From assembly GCF_040545875.1 (NCBI RefSeq), contig NZ_JBEPMR010000012.1: 64,000 nt of DNA; one strand, 5' to 3'. How positions within the stretch are numbered: position 1 is the stretch's first letter; every line of letters begins with the position of its first letter. The position numbers and the translations under genes were made by a program. The notes under the pieces were generated by a model. It did no database searches, was not told where the DNA came from, and saw nothing but the letters and a program-made list of their open reading frames with translations. This stretch comes from Faecalicatena_A orotica. Its GTDB lineage: Bacteria; Bacillota; Clostridia; Lachnospirales; Lachnospiraceae. This document shows, in pieces, positions 48,007 to 57,119 of this stretch.

Positions 48007-49341
48007 ATGAAGGATATGACGGTTGGAAAACCGGCCCGTATTATCGGAGGATTTGCACTGCCGATGCTGTTGGGGGATGTTTTTCAGCAGTTTTACAATA
48101 TTGTGGATTCGGTCGTGGTCGGCCGTTTTGTAGGGGCGGACGCTCTGGCAGCCGTGGGCGGGTCTTTTCCTGTTACTTTTATTTTGAATGCGGTTATGAT
48201 CGGGCTTACCATCGGTGCTTCAGTGCTTTTGTCACAGTTATTCGGTGCCAGACAGATCGGGGATTTTCATAAGGCTCTTTATACGATGATTGTCGGGATG
48301 GGTGTGCTTGCCGTGGTCCTGACAGGGGTGAGCCAGGCTCTGGCAGTTCCCCTGCTTCGTCTGATAGGCACTCCTGATGCAATTATGCAGGGAAGTACTC
48401 TGTATCTGCGGATTGTATTCGGGGGACTTGTACTGACGTTTGCCTATAACGTATGCACGGCAATTTTCCGATCAATTGGAGACTCAAGGACTCCGCTTTA
48501 TTTTTTGATGATTGCATCTATATTAAACATCATCCTGGACCTGCTGTTTGTAATAGTGTTTCATATGGGAGTTGCCGGTGTGGCAGTTGCGACTATCATG
48601 TCTCAGGGGATATCGGCGCTTCTGTGTGTTCTGTATATTAGGAAGAAGGCTGAAATACTGCGGATGTCTAAGGAGGAGCGCGTGTTTGACGGTGAAATGC
48701 TCAGGAGGATTATGGGACTGGGTCTGCCAGCTATGTTTCAGCAGGTATCGGTTTCTGTCAGCGTGATGTGTGTGCAGGGGATGGTCAACCTTTTCGGAAC
48801 GGCGGCAATGGCCGGTTATGCGGCGGCAGGAAAGGTAGAGTCGCTTGCCATGATGCCGATGTTTGATCTGGGATCTGCTCTGTCTACATATGTGGCCCAG
48901 AACATAGGCGCCGGGAATGAAAAACGGGCCAGACAGGGCGTTCATGCGGGATTCGGACTGGCTCTGGTGGTCTGCGGAGGCATTGGAATTCTGATTTTCA
49001 TTTTCAGATACCAGTTAATTGGCATATTCCTTAAGGGGGATGTAAACCCGGTTGTAATTGAATTCGGTGTGGGGTACCTTGGGGCGATTGCGCTGTTCTA
49101 CCTGATCAATGCATTTTATAACAATCTGAGCGGTGCACTGCGCGGCGCGGGGGATGCATTATATTCTATGACGGCGACGGTTATTGCACTTGTTGTAAGA
49201 GTCGCATCTTCCTATCTTATGCTGAAGTATACGAATCTCGGGATGGCTTCTGTCTGGTGGGGGCTTCCGGTTTCCTGGAGCACGGGTCTGATTCTGTGCC
49301 TTGCAAGGTATCTGGGCGGGAAATGGAAAAAAGAAGTATAA
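48007..49341 (+). CDS. MATE-family efflux transporter
   Basis: A 444-residue membrane protein with 12 hydrophobic segments in two repeats (MatE domains about 12-170 and 235-395). The N-terminal LPMLLGDVFQQFYNIVDSVVVGRFVG is a typical first-helix region. It uses a Na+ or H+ gradient to expel cationic drugs or metabolites. Preceded by GGGAGG. It stands 110 nt before aspartase on the same strand without a terminator, but the relationship may be accidental. Confidence 0.9.
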   Translation: MKDMTVGKPARIIGGFALPMLLGDVFQQFYNIVDSVVVGRFVGADALAAVGGSFPVTFILNAVMIGLTIGASVLLSQLFGARQIGDFHKALYTMIVGMGVLAVVLTGVSQALAVPLLRLIGTPDAIMQGSTLYLRIVFGGLVLTFAYNVCTAIFRSIGDSRTPLYFLMIASILNIILDLLFVIVFHMGVAGVAVATIMSQGISALLCVLYIRKKAEILRMSKEERVFDGEMLRRIMGLGLPAMFQQVSVSVSVMCVQGMVNLFGTAAMAGYAAAGKVESLAMMPMFDLGSALSTYVAQNIGAGNEKRARQGVHAGFGLALVVCGGIGILIFIFRYQLIGIFLKGDVNPVVIEFGVGYLGAIALFYLINAFYNNLSGALRGAGDALYSMTATVIALVVRVASSYLMLKYTNLGMASVWWGLPVSWSTGLILCLARYLGGKWKKEV

Positions 49342-49452
49342 ATAAATGGTTATGGATACTATACGAATATATGTCTTTGATTATATAACCTCCCGGATTT
49401 ATAATATGTCTGTAAAAAGAAACAGGCGATTCAATCTGGGAGGTCATTTGTT

Positions 49453-50901
49453 ATGGTGATGAAGAAAAAAATAGATGGAATGGAATGCAGAACGGAAAAG
49501 GATTCGATCGGGAGCAAGGATATTCCGGAAGGCGTGTACTATGGAGTGCAGTCCCTGAGGGCTGCGGAAAACTTCCGAATTACGGGGCTGTCCATGCATC
49601 CGGAGGTAATCAACAGTCTGGCGCAGATCAAGAAAGCAGCGGCGATTACAAACTGTGAGATTGGGCTGCTCGATAAACATATTGCTGAGGCAATCGTGAA
49701 AGCCTGCGATGAAATCATGGAGGGCAGACTTCATGATGAGTTTATCGTAGACCCGATACAGGGAGGGGCAGGGACCTCGATTAATATGAATGCCAATGAG
49801 GTGATTGCAAACCGTGCCATTGAATTACTGGGCGGGCAGAAGGGCGACTATTCCATTGTACATCCGAATGACCATGTAAACTGCGGACAGTCTACCAATG
49901 ATGTTATTCCGACTGCCGGGAAAATGACTTCCCTGAAACTTCTGAAAAATGCGAAGAAAGAACTGGAGCGGTTACATAAGGCACTTTGTGATAAAGGGGA
50001 AGAATTCGACACGATTATCAAAATGGGAAGAACCCAGATGCAGGATGCGGTGCCGATCCGTCTTGGTCAGGAATTTAAGGCTTATTCGGTTGCGATCCAG
50101 CGGGATATCAACCGTATGGAAAAGGCGCAGGAAGAGATGAGGACGCTGAATATGGGCGGGACGGCAATCGGAACCGGAATCAATGCAGACGAAGCATATT
50201 TAAGAAGGATTGTTCCAAATCTGGCACGGATCAGTGATATGGATCTCGTGCAGGCTTATGACCTGATCGATGCAACACAGAACCTGGATCCGTTTGTGGC
50301 AGTTTCCGGTGCCGTAAAGGCCTGCGCAGTGACACTTTCAAAGATTGCGAATGATTTCCGGCTGATGTCATCCGGACCGAGATGCGGATTCGGTGAAATC
50401 AACCTTCCTGCGAAACAGAACGGATCATCCATCATGCCCGGAAAAGTAAATCCGGTGATTCCGGAAGTAGTCAACCAGGTAGCGTTTAACATCATAGGAA
50501 ATGATGTGACAATCACGATGGCGGCTGAAGCCGGACAACTGGAACTCAATGCATTTGAGCCGATTGTATTCTACTGTCTGTTCCAGTCCATCGATACTCT
50601 GGCCTATGCGGTTGAGACATTTGTTGATAACTGTGTCAGTGGAATTACGGCAAATAGGGAGCGGTGTAAAGAACTGGTGGATAACAGTGTCGGAATCGTT
50701 ACCGCACTCTGCCCGCATGTTGGATACGCGAAGGCGGCGTCACTGGCAAAGACGGCAGTGAAGACAGGGGAGTCTGTCAGAAAGCTGATTCTGGAGGAAG
50801 GGCTTCTGAATGAGGAGGAGTTAAACGAGATACTGGATGTAAAGAATATGACGGAACCCGGAATTTCAGGAAAAGAACTTCTGCTTAAGAATATGGAGTA
50901 A
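49453..50901 (+). CDS. aspA: aspartate ammonia-lyase
   Basis: A 482-residue aspartase/fumarase-superfamily lyase that converts aspartate to fumarate and ammonia. GSSIMPGKVNPVIPE near 323 is the superfamily signature with the catalytic Ser loop. GRTQMQDAVPIRLGQEF near 192 and the C-terminal NSVGIVTALCPHVGYAKAA favour aspartase over class II fumarase. GGGAGG precedes ATG 49453. It is followed 24 nt later by a malic enzyme, so the pair could run aspartate to fumarate, then (with a fumarase elsewhere) malate to pyruvate. Confidence 0.9.
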   Translation: MVMKKKIDGMECRTEKDSIGSKDIPEGVYYGVQSLRAAENFRITGLSMHPEVINSLAQIKKAAAITNCEIGLLDKHIAEAIVKACDEIMEGRLHDEFIVDPIQGGAGTSINMNANEVIANRAIELLGGQKGDYSIVHPNDHVNCGQSTNDVIPTAGKMTSLKLLKNAKKELERLHKALCDKGEEFDTIIKMGRTQMQDAVPIRLGQEFKAYSVAIQRDINRMEKAQEEMRTLNMGGTAIGTGINADEAYLRRIVPNLARISDMDLVQAYDLIDATQNLDPFVAVSGAVKACAVTLSKIANDFRLMSSGPRCGFGEINLPAKQNGSSIMPGKVNPVIPEVVNQVAFNIIGNDVTITMAAEAGQLELNAFEPIVFYCLFQSIDTLAYAVETFVDNCVSGITANRERCKELVDNSVGIVTALCPHVGYAKAASLAKTAVKTGESVRKLILEEGLLNEEELNEILDVKNMTEPGISGKELLLKNME

Positions 50902-50925
50902 GAAAGGAAGAAAGAGGTGCCTGTT

Positions 50926-52089
50926 ATGGATTATGGAAAAGAAGCAATGAAGATGCATGAAAAATATCGTGGAAAGATTGAAGTGTGCAGTAAAGTGCCG
51001 CTGAAGACAAGGGAAGATCTGAGTACGGCATACACACCGGGAGTAGCCAGCCCGTGTATGGAGATTCATAAGGACGAGAAAAAAGCATATTCCTATACAG
51101 CCAAAGGTAATCTGGTTGCAGTTGTAACGGACGGTACTGCAGTTCTGGGCCTGGGTGATATCGGGCCGAAGGCTGCAATGCCGGTCATGGAAGGAAAGGC
51201 AATTCTATTCAAGGAATTTGGCGGGGTAGATGCATTTCCGATCTGTTTAGACACAAAGGATACGGAGGAAATCATTGAAACTGTGAAGCGGATAGCGCCG
51301 TGTTTTGGCGGCATTAATCTGGAGGATATCTGTTCTCCGAAATGCTTTGAGATCGAACAGAGGCTGGAACAGGAACTGGATATCCCTGTATTCCATGATG
51401 ACCAGCACGGAACGGCGATAGTGACGACGGCGGCACTTATGAATGCCCTGAAAGTTGTGGGGAAGAAAATAGAAGATGTCAAGGTTGTGCTGAACGGGCC
51501 GGGGAGCGCAGGAACCGCGATTGCAAAAATGATGCTGCATGCCGGGGTGAAGCACATGACAATCTGTGATCTGGAAGGAATTCTGGCAGAAGGATGCCCG
51601 TTTGCAGTGGGGCATAAACTGGAACTGGCCAGACTGACAAATCCGGAAGGGATTACCGGGACTTTGAAGGATGCAATCGTGGGTGCGGATGTATTTGTAG
51701 GCGTTTCAGCAGGGAACATCCTGACTAAAGAAATGGTGCGTACGATGGCACCGGACCCGGTTGTCTTCGCGATGGCGAATCCGACCCCGGAAATCACCTA
51801 TGAGGATGCTGTCGAGGCAGGGGTAAAAGTCATGGGAACCGGGCGTTCCGATTATCCAAACCAGATCAATAACGTGCTTGCATTCCCCGGTTTGTTCCGC
51901 GGGGCGTTGGATGCGGGCGCGCGGGATATCAATTATGACATGAAGCTGGCCGCAGCCCGTGCAATAGCCTCACTTGTCACCGATGAAGAACTAAAACCGG
52001 AATACATTATCCCGTCCCCGTTCGATCCGCGTGTGGCCGCAAAAGTTGCGGAAGAAGTAGCAAAATGTACACATATGTCAGTTTTCTGA
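50926..52089 (+). CDS. NAD(P)-dependent malic enzyme
   Basis: A 387-residue short-form malic enzyme that decarboxylates malate to pyruvate with NAD(P)+. TAYTPGVASPCMEI near 34 holds the catalytic Tyr, VTDGTAVLGLGDIGPKAAMPVMEGKA starts near 68, PVFHDDQHGTAIVT near 156 holds the metal Asp, and LNGPGSAGTAIAKM near 188 is the dinucleotide site. Start placed at ATG 50926 with GAAAGAGG upstream; a GTG at 50917 is possible. It follows aspA and precedes the GltS-like transporter, separated from it by the structured leader at 52095-52284. Confidence 0.92.
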   Translation: MDYGKEAMKMHEKYRGKIEVCSKVPLKTREDLSTAYTPGVASPCMEIHKDEKKAYSYTAKGNLVAVVTDGTAVLGLGDIGPKAAMPVMEGKAILFKEFGGVDAFPICLDTKDTEEIIETVKRIAPCFGGINLEDICSPKCFEIEQRLEQELDIPVFHDDQHGTAIVTTAALMNALKVVGKKIEDVKVVLNGPGSAGTAIAKMMLHAGVKHMTICDLEGILAEGCPFAVGHKLELARLTNPEGITGTLKDAIVGADVFVGVSAGNILTKEMVRTMAPDPVVFAMANPTPEITYEDAVEAGVKVMGTGRSDYPNQINNVLAFPGLFRGALDAGARDINYDMKLAAARAIASLVTDEELKPEYIIPSPFDPRVAAKVAEEVAKCTHMSVF

Positions 52090-52094
52090 CAGTA

Positions 52095-52284
52095 AAAAAA
52101 TCACCGTTCCTTTATACTTATAGCAAGATAACAAGGCTTGAAAGAACTAAGCTTAAGAGGCGAAGGGGAGCATCCATGTTGCTAAGGCTCAAAAAGACTG
52201 AGCCAAAGCCAACAGGATGTACTTTGCCACATAAGGCTTGAAAAGACCAAGCCTAAGAGGCATAAGTAAGGACGGTGATTTTTT
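52095..52284 (+). ncRNA. structured leader RNA with three homologous hairpins, closing helix abutting the start codon
   Basis: Bases 52095-52121 pair with 52262-52284 to form a 23-bp helix (AAAAAATCACCGT / ACGGTGATTTTTT, then CCT/AGG and TACTTAT/ATAAGTA; bulges T108 and TTA112-114). It ends in T6 directly against the ATG at 52285. It encloses three related 27-29-nt hairpins: R1 52133-52161, R2 52184-52210 and R3 52233-52261, with consensus AAGGCTY, A-rich GAC loop, RAGCC, then A(A/G)AG(G)C. R2 is capped by its own stem, CATCCATGTT (52171-52180) with AACAGGATG (52211-52219). The closing helix covers the purine-rich ribosome site and resembles a terminator. I recognise no known riboswitch class in it. 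Confidence 0.75.
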
Positions 52285-53544
52285 ATGGGGACTGAGTATA
52301 CGTGGGCGTTTGACAGGAGTTTTCTGGTATTTCTTGCTATTGCATTTGTTTCATTGGCGATAGCGGCAAAATTAAAATCGATGATTCCGATGCCGCTGAT
52401 TTATGGTGTCATATTTGCAATTGGATTCGGGACAGGGGTTCTTCCGAAGGATATGCTGCTTTCTGCCAATATGATTGCAGTAGGTACGATTGCGTTTAAT
52501 GTGCTGGTTATTCATTCCGGTACAATGATTAATCTGAAGATGCTGAAGGCGAAGAAAAAGGAATCACTTCTTTGCATTATAGCCTCTCTGGTTCTTGTTG
52601 TAATTGTTGGATTCGGGCTTACTCCAATACTTGGGAAGGGACTTGCATTTCTGGCTCCAGGCTCAGTAATCGGCGGCGGCGCTTCCTGTGCGATCGCTTC
52701 GAGATGGGTACTGGACAAGAATCCGGCAATCTCTGTGTTTCCCTGGCTTGTGTTCATGTTTCAGGGATTGTTCAGTGTTCCGGTTGTAACGTGGGCGCTG
52801 AAGAGAGAAGGAAAGGCACTTTCTCAGGAATTCAGAGCAAGGAATTCACAAGGTGGAAATCAGGGCGCTCCTGAGGGGGCAGGCAATATTCCGCCGATGA
52901 TCGGGCCGGGCTGCCCCGGAAATGGTAAGAGTCCTGCGGCTGGTCAGGCTGGGAAGGTTCCGTTCTGTGAGAGAATTCCTGCAAAATATAAAAACACGGC
53001 GTATTTTCTGGGGATTATTATGATAGTGACAGTCATCAACAATCTGCTTCACGGGACGGTTCTGGCTGGTCTGAATATTAATCCGAATATTACGGCACTG
53101 CTGTTTGGGTTAATCCTCGGCAGTCTTGGCTTTATGGATAAAGCGCCTCTGTTTAAAGCGGATGCATATGGGCTTCTGTTATTAGGCTTGATGGGACTGA
53201 TGGCCAATACAATTGCCAATTGCCCGTGGCAGGGACTGGTAGCGTTTATTCCACCGTTGCTGATTGTGTTTGTCATCTCTACGATTGTGCTTGTACTGTG
53301 CGGGATCGTCGGGGCGAAGGTCTGCGGATTCCGGGCAGAACGTGGTATTGTGCTGACAATGAACTGTATGATGGGGTTCCCTGTGAATGATATGCTGACA
53401 AATAATGCGGCAGCAGCCGGAGAAAGCGAAGCAGAAAAAGGATACATAAAGAGTCAGGTTGGTCCCCTTCTTGGGATTGGAACGATGCTGATTTCAAATG
53501 CGGTGTCGGTACTGATTGTCAGTATTATGGTAATATTCGTGTAG
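52285..53544 (+). CDS. GltS-like (ESS/CPA-fold) sodium symporter-type transporter
   Basis: A 419-residue membrane protein with about 10-11 hydrophobic segments. IPMPLIYGVIFAIGFGTG near 35 and GGGASCAIASRWVLD near 133 recall glutamate:Na+ symporters and related anion transporters, but I cannot fix the substrate. The middle (about 170-232) is a hydrophilic Gly/Pro-rich loop, unlike the rest of the protein. The ATG lies directly after the T6 end of the structured leader. Its position after aspartase and malic enzyme suggests import of aspartate, glutamate or a C4-dicarboxylate, or export of a product; that is inference. Confidence 0.7.
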   Translation: MGTEYTWAFDRSFLVFLAIAFVSLAIAAKLKSMIPMPLIYGVIFAIGFGTGVLPKDMLLSANMIAVGTIAFNVLVIHSGTMINLKMLKAKKKESLLCIIASLVLVVIVGFGLTPILGKGLAFLAPGSVIGGGASCAIASRWVLDKNPAISVFPWLVFMFQGLFSVPVVTWALKREGKALSQEFRARNSQGGNQGAPEGAGNIPPMIGPGCPGNGKSPAAGQAGKVPFCERIPAKYKNTAYFLGIIMIVTVINNLLHGTVLAGLNINPNITALLFGLILGSLGFMDKAPLFKADAYGLLLLGLMGLMANTIANCPWQGLVAFIPPLLIVFVISTIVLVLCGIVGAKVCGFRAERGIVLTMNCMMGFPVNDMLTNNAAAAGESEAEKGYIKSQVGPLLGIGTMLISNAVSVLIVSIMVIFV

Positions 53545-53598
53545 TGGGAAGATCATGTACACGAGGATGTTAATGATTAATTAAATTTATAAAAGTGA

Positions 53599-53646
53599 AA
53601 AGCACTGAGAATGTAAAAAGAGATGACATTTTCAGTGCTTTTTTTG
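53599..53646 (+). terminator. terminator after the GltS-like transporter
   Basis: AAAGCACTGAGAATGT (from 53599) pairs with ACATTTTCAGTGCTTT (53626-53641; one G-U) followed by T6. Confidence 0.85.
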
Positions 53647-53831
53647 TTTGGAAAATAGGCTGTGGATGATAGGTTAAACAAATAATATGATTGGAATAAT
53701 AGAGTACTCGTGAACATTCTAATAAATACTATATTAATATTATAAAATCAGATAATATTAAAATATAATTGTGATATTCAACAAAATATATGTGCAATAT
53801 TAATGCAATATGCTAGTTTTGGAAAATTATA

Positions 53832-53860
53832 TTGACATTTATGCACAAAGGGAATATTCT
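53832..53860 (+). promoter_or_regulatory. sigma-A promoter of the arabinan operon
   Basis: TTGACA (53832-53837), 17-nt spacer, TATTCT (53855-53860). Confidence 0.75.
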
Positions 53861-53878
53861 TTATTTATAAAAATTAGT

Positions 53879-53888
53879 TACACGTGTA
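53879..53888. promoter_or_regulatory. LacI/AraR-like operator palindrome
   Basis: The perfect palindrome TACACGTGTA sits about 12-20 nt after the predicted start of transcription, where a bound repressor would block elongation or open-complex formation. The LacI protein at 58750 is the likely binder. Confidence 0.55.
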
Positions 53889-53964
53889 CATTTAAACCAA
53901 AAAGCAGATATACGATAAACCGGTAAGTGTGTTTGCTGAATGTTCAAGAAAGGGAGACAGGATT

Positions 53965-55287
53965 ATGAATAAAATGAGCAAGTGGAAAAGAATGGCTGCA
54001 CTTGGTATTTCGACAATGATGATTGTTTCAACAGCAGCTTGCGGAAGTGGTTCAGGAGGAAACTCTAAATCAGAAAAAACGGATGCAAAAAATCAATCAA
54101 AAGGAACCACAATTTCATTCTGGAACAGCTTTACAGGTTCAGACGGAGATATGCTGGTTGAGTTGGTGAACCGATATAATAAAGAGAATGAAGATGGAAT
54201 TACTGTTGAGATGGATATTTCTTCAGATTTTGACAGTCAGCTTTCCACTGCATTTGCAGCAGGCACAGGTCCTACCATGATTTTAAGTTCAAGTGCCTAT
54301 CGATTTACATATGGGGACTATATGCAGGATATCAGTGATGTATTTGACAAAACTGATTTAGATAAGGATGATTTCATACAATCTTATTTAGATTATTGCT
54401 CCGAGGGAGATAAATTATATTTTGTACCATTTCAGGTTGTAGGTTATTACATGTACTGGAATAAAGATTTATTCGAGGCGGCAGGACTTGATCCGGAGGC
54501 TCCTCCGACAACATGGGAAGAATGGCAGACATATGCTGAAAAGATTACGGATGAGAGCAAGAATGTTTATGGATCGGGTATTTCCTATGATTATCCTTAC
54601 CAGATTGCACATATGATGCAGCGTCTGGGCGGGTTGTCAGTAACGGATGATAATGGCAGCTGGAAGGCAAACTTTGCAGGAAATAAGGGATATGCTGACT
54701 TCCTTACGATGTATAAGACTTTAACAGAAAACGGGGATAACCCTCTGGAAGCGGATACGGATTCTATGGTAAGTGCAGGGCAGATTGGTATGACTGTCGG
54801 GGGGCCCTGGGTCACGGCAGGACTTGATACAGCAGGTGTTAATTACGGAATCGGTCTGATACCTCAGGGAGATGCAGGGGATATGAACTCTGTAGAAGTA
54901 CTCGGATTTTCTGTAACAACGACAGCAAGCGATGAGGAGAAAGAAGCTGCATATAAATTCATTGAATGGTGGAATTCAGAAAATGAAGAGGGATCAAGTC
55001 CGGCTTTAGAGTGGTCAGTGGCAAATGGTTTTCCTGCTTATACATATTCCGTTCAGGAGAAAGATGAATATAAACAAAGTGAAAAACTTAGTGTGATGTC
55101 TTCTGCAAATCCAGATGCACCGACGGACTTTATTGTTGATTCAAGTTTTCCGGGAATCAATGATATTCTGAATGATGTCATCCCTGAGATGATTAACTCC
55201 GTAGCGTTTGGAAACATGTCGGTGAATGATGCACTTGAAAAAGCCCAGACAACTGCAGATAAGATTGTTGGGGAATATAATAAATAA
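53965..55287 (+). CDS. oligosaccharide ABC transporter substrate-binding lipoprotein
   Basis: A 440-residue family 1 extracellular solute-binding protein. The signal peptide has the lipobox STAAC, with Cys at about 25, followed by a Gly/Ser/Lys-rich tether. ISFWNSFTGSDGDML near 51 is the domain start. It delivers arabino-oligosaccharides (inferred from GH51/GH43/GH93 neighbours) to the two permeases downstream. Start chosen at ATG 53965 behind AAAGGGAGA. No ATPase gene is in the cluster; a shared MsmK/MsmX-type ATPase elsewhere in the genome would serve. Confidence 0.92.
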   Translation: MNKMSKWKRMAALGISTMMIVSTAACGSGSGGNSKSEKTDAKNQSKGTTISFWNSFTGSDGDMLVELVNRYNKENEDGITVEMDISSDFDSQLSTAFAAGTGPTMILSSSAYRFTYGDYMQDISDVFDKTDLDKDDFIQSYLDYCSEGDKLYFVPFQVVGYYMYWNKDLFEAAGLDPEAPPTTWEEWQTYAEKITDESKNVYGSGISYDYPYQIAHMMQRLGGLSVTDDNGSWKANFAGNKGYADFLTMYKTLTENGDNPLEADTDSMVSAGQIGMTVGGPWVTAGLDTAGVNYGIGLIPQGDAGDMNSVEVLGFSVTTTASDEEKEAAYKFIEWWNSENEEGSSPALEWSVANGFPAYTYSVQEKDEYKQSEKLSVMSSANPDAPTDFIVDSSFPGINDILNDVIPEMINSVAFGNMSVNDALEKAQTTADKIVGEYNK

Positions 55288-55377
55288 CTGATTTCAGGGA
55301 CTTTTGGCAAGTGGAGAGGCGGTTCCGTGCAGCCGCCTTTTCTTTGGAATTTGAGACAGGCGGGTAGGAGAAGTTAA

Positions 55378-56262
55378 ATGAAGAAAATGATGAAATACTG
55401 GAATAAGCCTTCCAGAAGTGCGTATCTCTTTTTGGCCCCATCGGTCATTTTGTTAATCCTGTTTAGTGTGGTGCCGCTAATTATAGCTTTTGGACTAAGT
55501 CTGTTTGATGTGTCCATCACGATGGACTCGGCACGTTTCATCGGTATGGAAAACTTTGTCGAAGCATTTCGGGATAGCCGGTTTATAAACAGCTTAAAAG
55601 TGACTGCTATTTTTACGGGGCTGGAGGTGCCGCTGCAGGTTCTGGGAGCATTGGTAGTTGCAGCGCTGATTACAAAGAATAATATAAAGAATAAATTTTT
55701 CAGAGCGGTTTATTTTCTGCCCGTCATATGTTCTGCGACAGCAATCGGTATTATGTGGAAGATGATTCTTCACTCCAATATTGGTTTTGTTACAGCGGCG
55801 TTACAATCAATGGGGCTGGGGAAGATTAATTTCCTGAATACACCGGGACTGACAATATTCGTCGTTTCATTTATATCCATATGGAGGAGTTTTGGTATTT
55901 CTGCAATTATTTATGTGACGGCGATCCAGCAGGTATCAGCGTCCTTATATGAAGCGGCTGAAATGGACGGGGCTGGGAAGATACGGCAGTTCTGGCATAT
56001 CACCGCACCTTCCATCAGACCGACCTTCTGGTACATTTTAATGACACGGTTTGCAGGGGCATTACAGATATTTGACATCATCTATATTACGACAAATGGT
56101 GGACCGAATTATACAACAGAATCCACGGTTACTTACATTTATTCCAGAGCATTTTCATCCCGTTCGAGTATGGGGTATGCGTCTGCAATGTCGGTGATTT
56201 TATTTGCGATAATCATGGTTGTTACTGTAATAATGTATCGCAAAATGAATCAGGAGGATTAG
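55378..56262 (+). CDS. sugar ABC transporter permease (MalF/UgpA type)
   Basis: A 294-residue membrane protein with six helices of the binding-protein-dependent transport family. The EAA cytoplasmic loop is YEAAEMDGAGKIRQFWHITAP (about 191-211). It pairs with the MalG-type permease that begins 1 nt after its stop codon. It lies 90 nt after the binding-protein gene; a short AGGCGG...CCGCCT hairpin in that gap may tune relative expression. Confidence 0.93.
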   Translation: MKKMMKYWNKPSRSAYLFLAPSVILLILFSVVPLIIAFGLSLFDVSITMDSARFIGMENFVEAFRDSRFINSLKVTAIFTGLEVPLQVLGALVVAALITKNNIKNKFFRAVYFLPVICSATAIGIMWKMILHSNIGFVTAALQSMGLGKINFLNTPGLTIFVVSFISIWRSFGISAIIYVTAIQQVSASLYEAAEMDGAGKIRQFWHITAPSIRPTFWYILMTRFAGALQIFDIIYITTNGGPNYTTESTVTYIYSRAFSSRSSMGYASAMSVILFAIIMVVTVIMYRKMNQED

Positions 56263-56263
56263 T

Positions 56264-57109
56264 ATGAAAAAGAAAAAAGCGATTAAAATCAAAAATATAA
56301 CAATCAGTATTCCGATCTTTATCGTTTTGGTCATTCTGGCATTGCTGGTTCTGGTGCCGGTTATATGGATGACATTAAGCGCGTTTAAGCCGGAAAAGGA
56401 GATTATATCCTGGCCGCCTACTTTTATACCGAAATCATTGACTCTGGAAAATTTTGTTGATGTACAGGACCGAATTAATATTCTTCGTTATATGCTTAAC
56501 TCAATTATTTATGCAGGGGGAACCACATTGCTGGCTGTTGTTGTAAACAGTATGGCCGGGTATGCCTACGCCTTTTATGATTTCAAAGGAAAGACAGGGC
56601 TGTTCCTAATGACTCTGGCGACAATGATGGTACCATTTCAGGTTATTATGGTCCCGCTATTCCTCGTTGTGTTCAAGATGGGTATGTACGATTCTTACTG
56701 GGGGCTGATAATACCAAGAGTTGCAGTTGCAGGTTCGATTTTCATGATGCGCGCCGCCTTTTCAGGCATACCAAAGGAACTGGCCGAGGCTGCCAGAATT
56801 GACGGGCTTTCCGAAATGGGAATATTCTGGAGAATCATGATGCCGCAGGTAAAACCGGCAGCGATCACTCTGGTTATTTTAAGTATCAATGGTTCGTGGA
56901 ATGATTTGCTGTGGCCGATGATAGTGACGAGCAGGACAGAGATGCGTACACTTGCAAACGGACTGGCATTATTTATTGGGCAGAATACCATCGAGTATGG
57001 CGCCGCATTTGCAGGTGCGCTGATTTCACTTCTTCCGATGTTCATTCTGTATATGGCAGGGCAGAAATACTTCGTGGAAGGTATGGCAAGTGCCGGATTA
57101 AAGGGGTAA
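56264..57109 (+). CDS. sugar ABC transporter permease (MalG/UgpE type)
   Basis: A 281-residue membrane protein, six helices, with the EAA loop ELAEAARIDGLSEMGIFWRI (about 171-190) that contacts the ATPase. Together with the preceding gene it forms the membrane channel for oligosaccharide import. It is followed 10 nt later by the GH51 gene, so uptake and intracellular hydrolysis are coupled. Confidence 0.93.
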   Translation: MKKKKAIKIKNITISIPIFIVLVILALLVLVPVIWMTLSAFKPEKEIISWPPTFIPKSLTLENFVDVQDRINILRYMLNSIIYAGGTTLLAVVVNSMAGYAYAFYDFKGKTGLFLMTLATMMVPFQVIMVPLFLVVFKMGMYDSYWGLIIPRVAVAGSIFMMRAAFSGIPKELAEAARIDGLSEMGIFWRIMMPQVKPAAITLVILSINGSWNDLLWPMIVTSRTEMRTLANGLALFIGQNTIEYGAAFAGALISLLPMFILYMAGQKYFVEGMASAGLKG

Positions 57110-57119
57110 GGAGAATCAT

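Larger units (their letters stand above)
53545..53964. promoter_or_regulatory. 420-nt gap: terminator, AT-rich DNA, promoter and operator
   Basis: A terminator lies at 53599-53646 (listed separately). From 53647 to 53830 the DNA is very AT-rich without ORFs. A strong promoter and a palindrome (listed separately) precede the arabinan operon. A start-to-leader distance of about 98 nt is expected. Confidence 0.6.

Noticed and set aside
52133..52261. Possible CRISPR-like array from three similar 27-29-nt repeats
   Set aside because: Only three copies, unequal spacers that pair with each other, no cas genes, and all inside an obvious RNA fold in front of a start codon.
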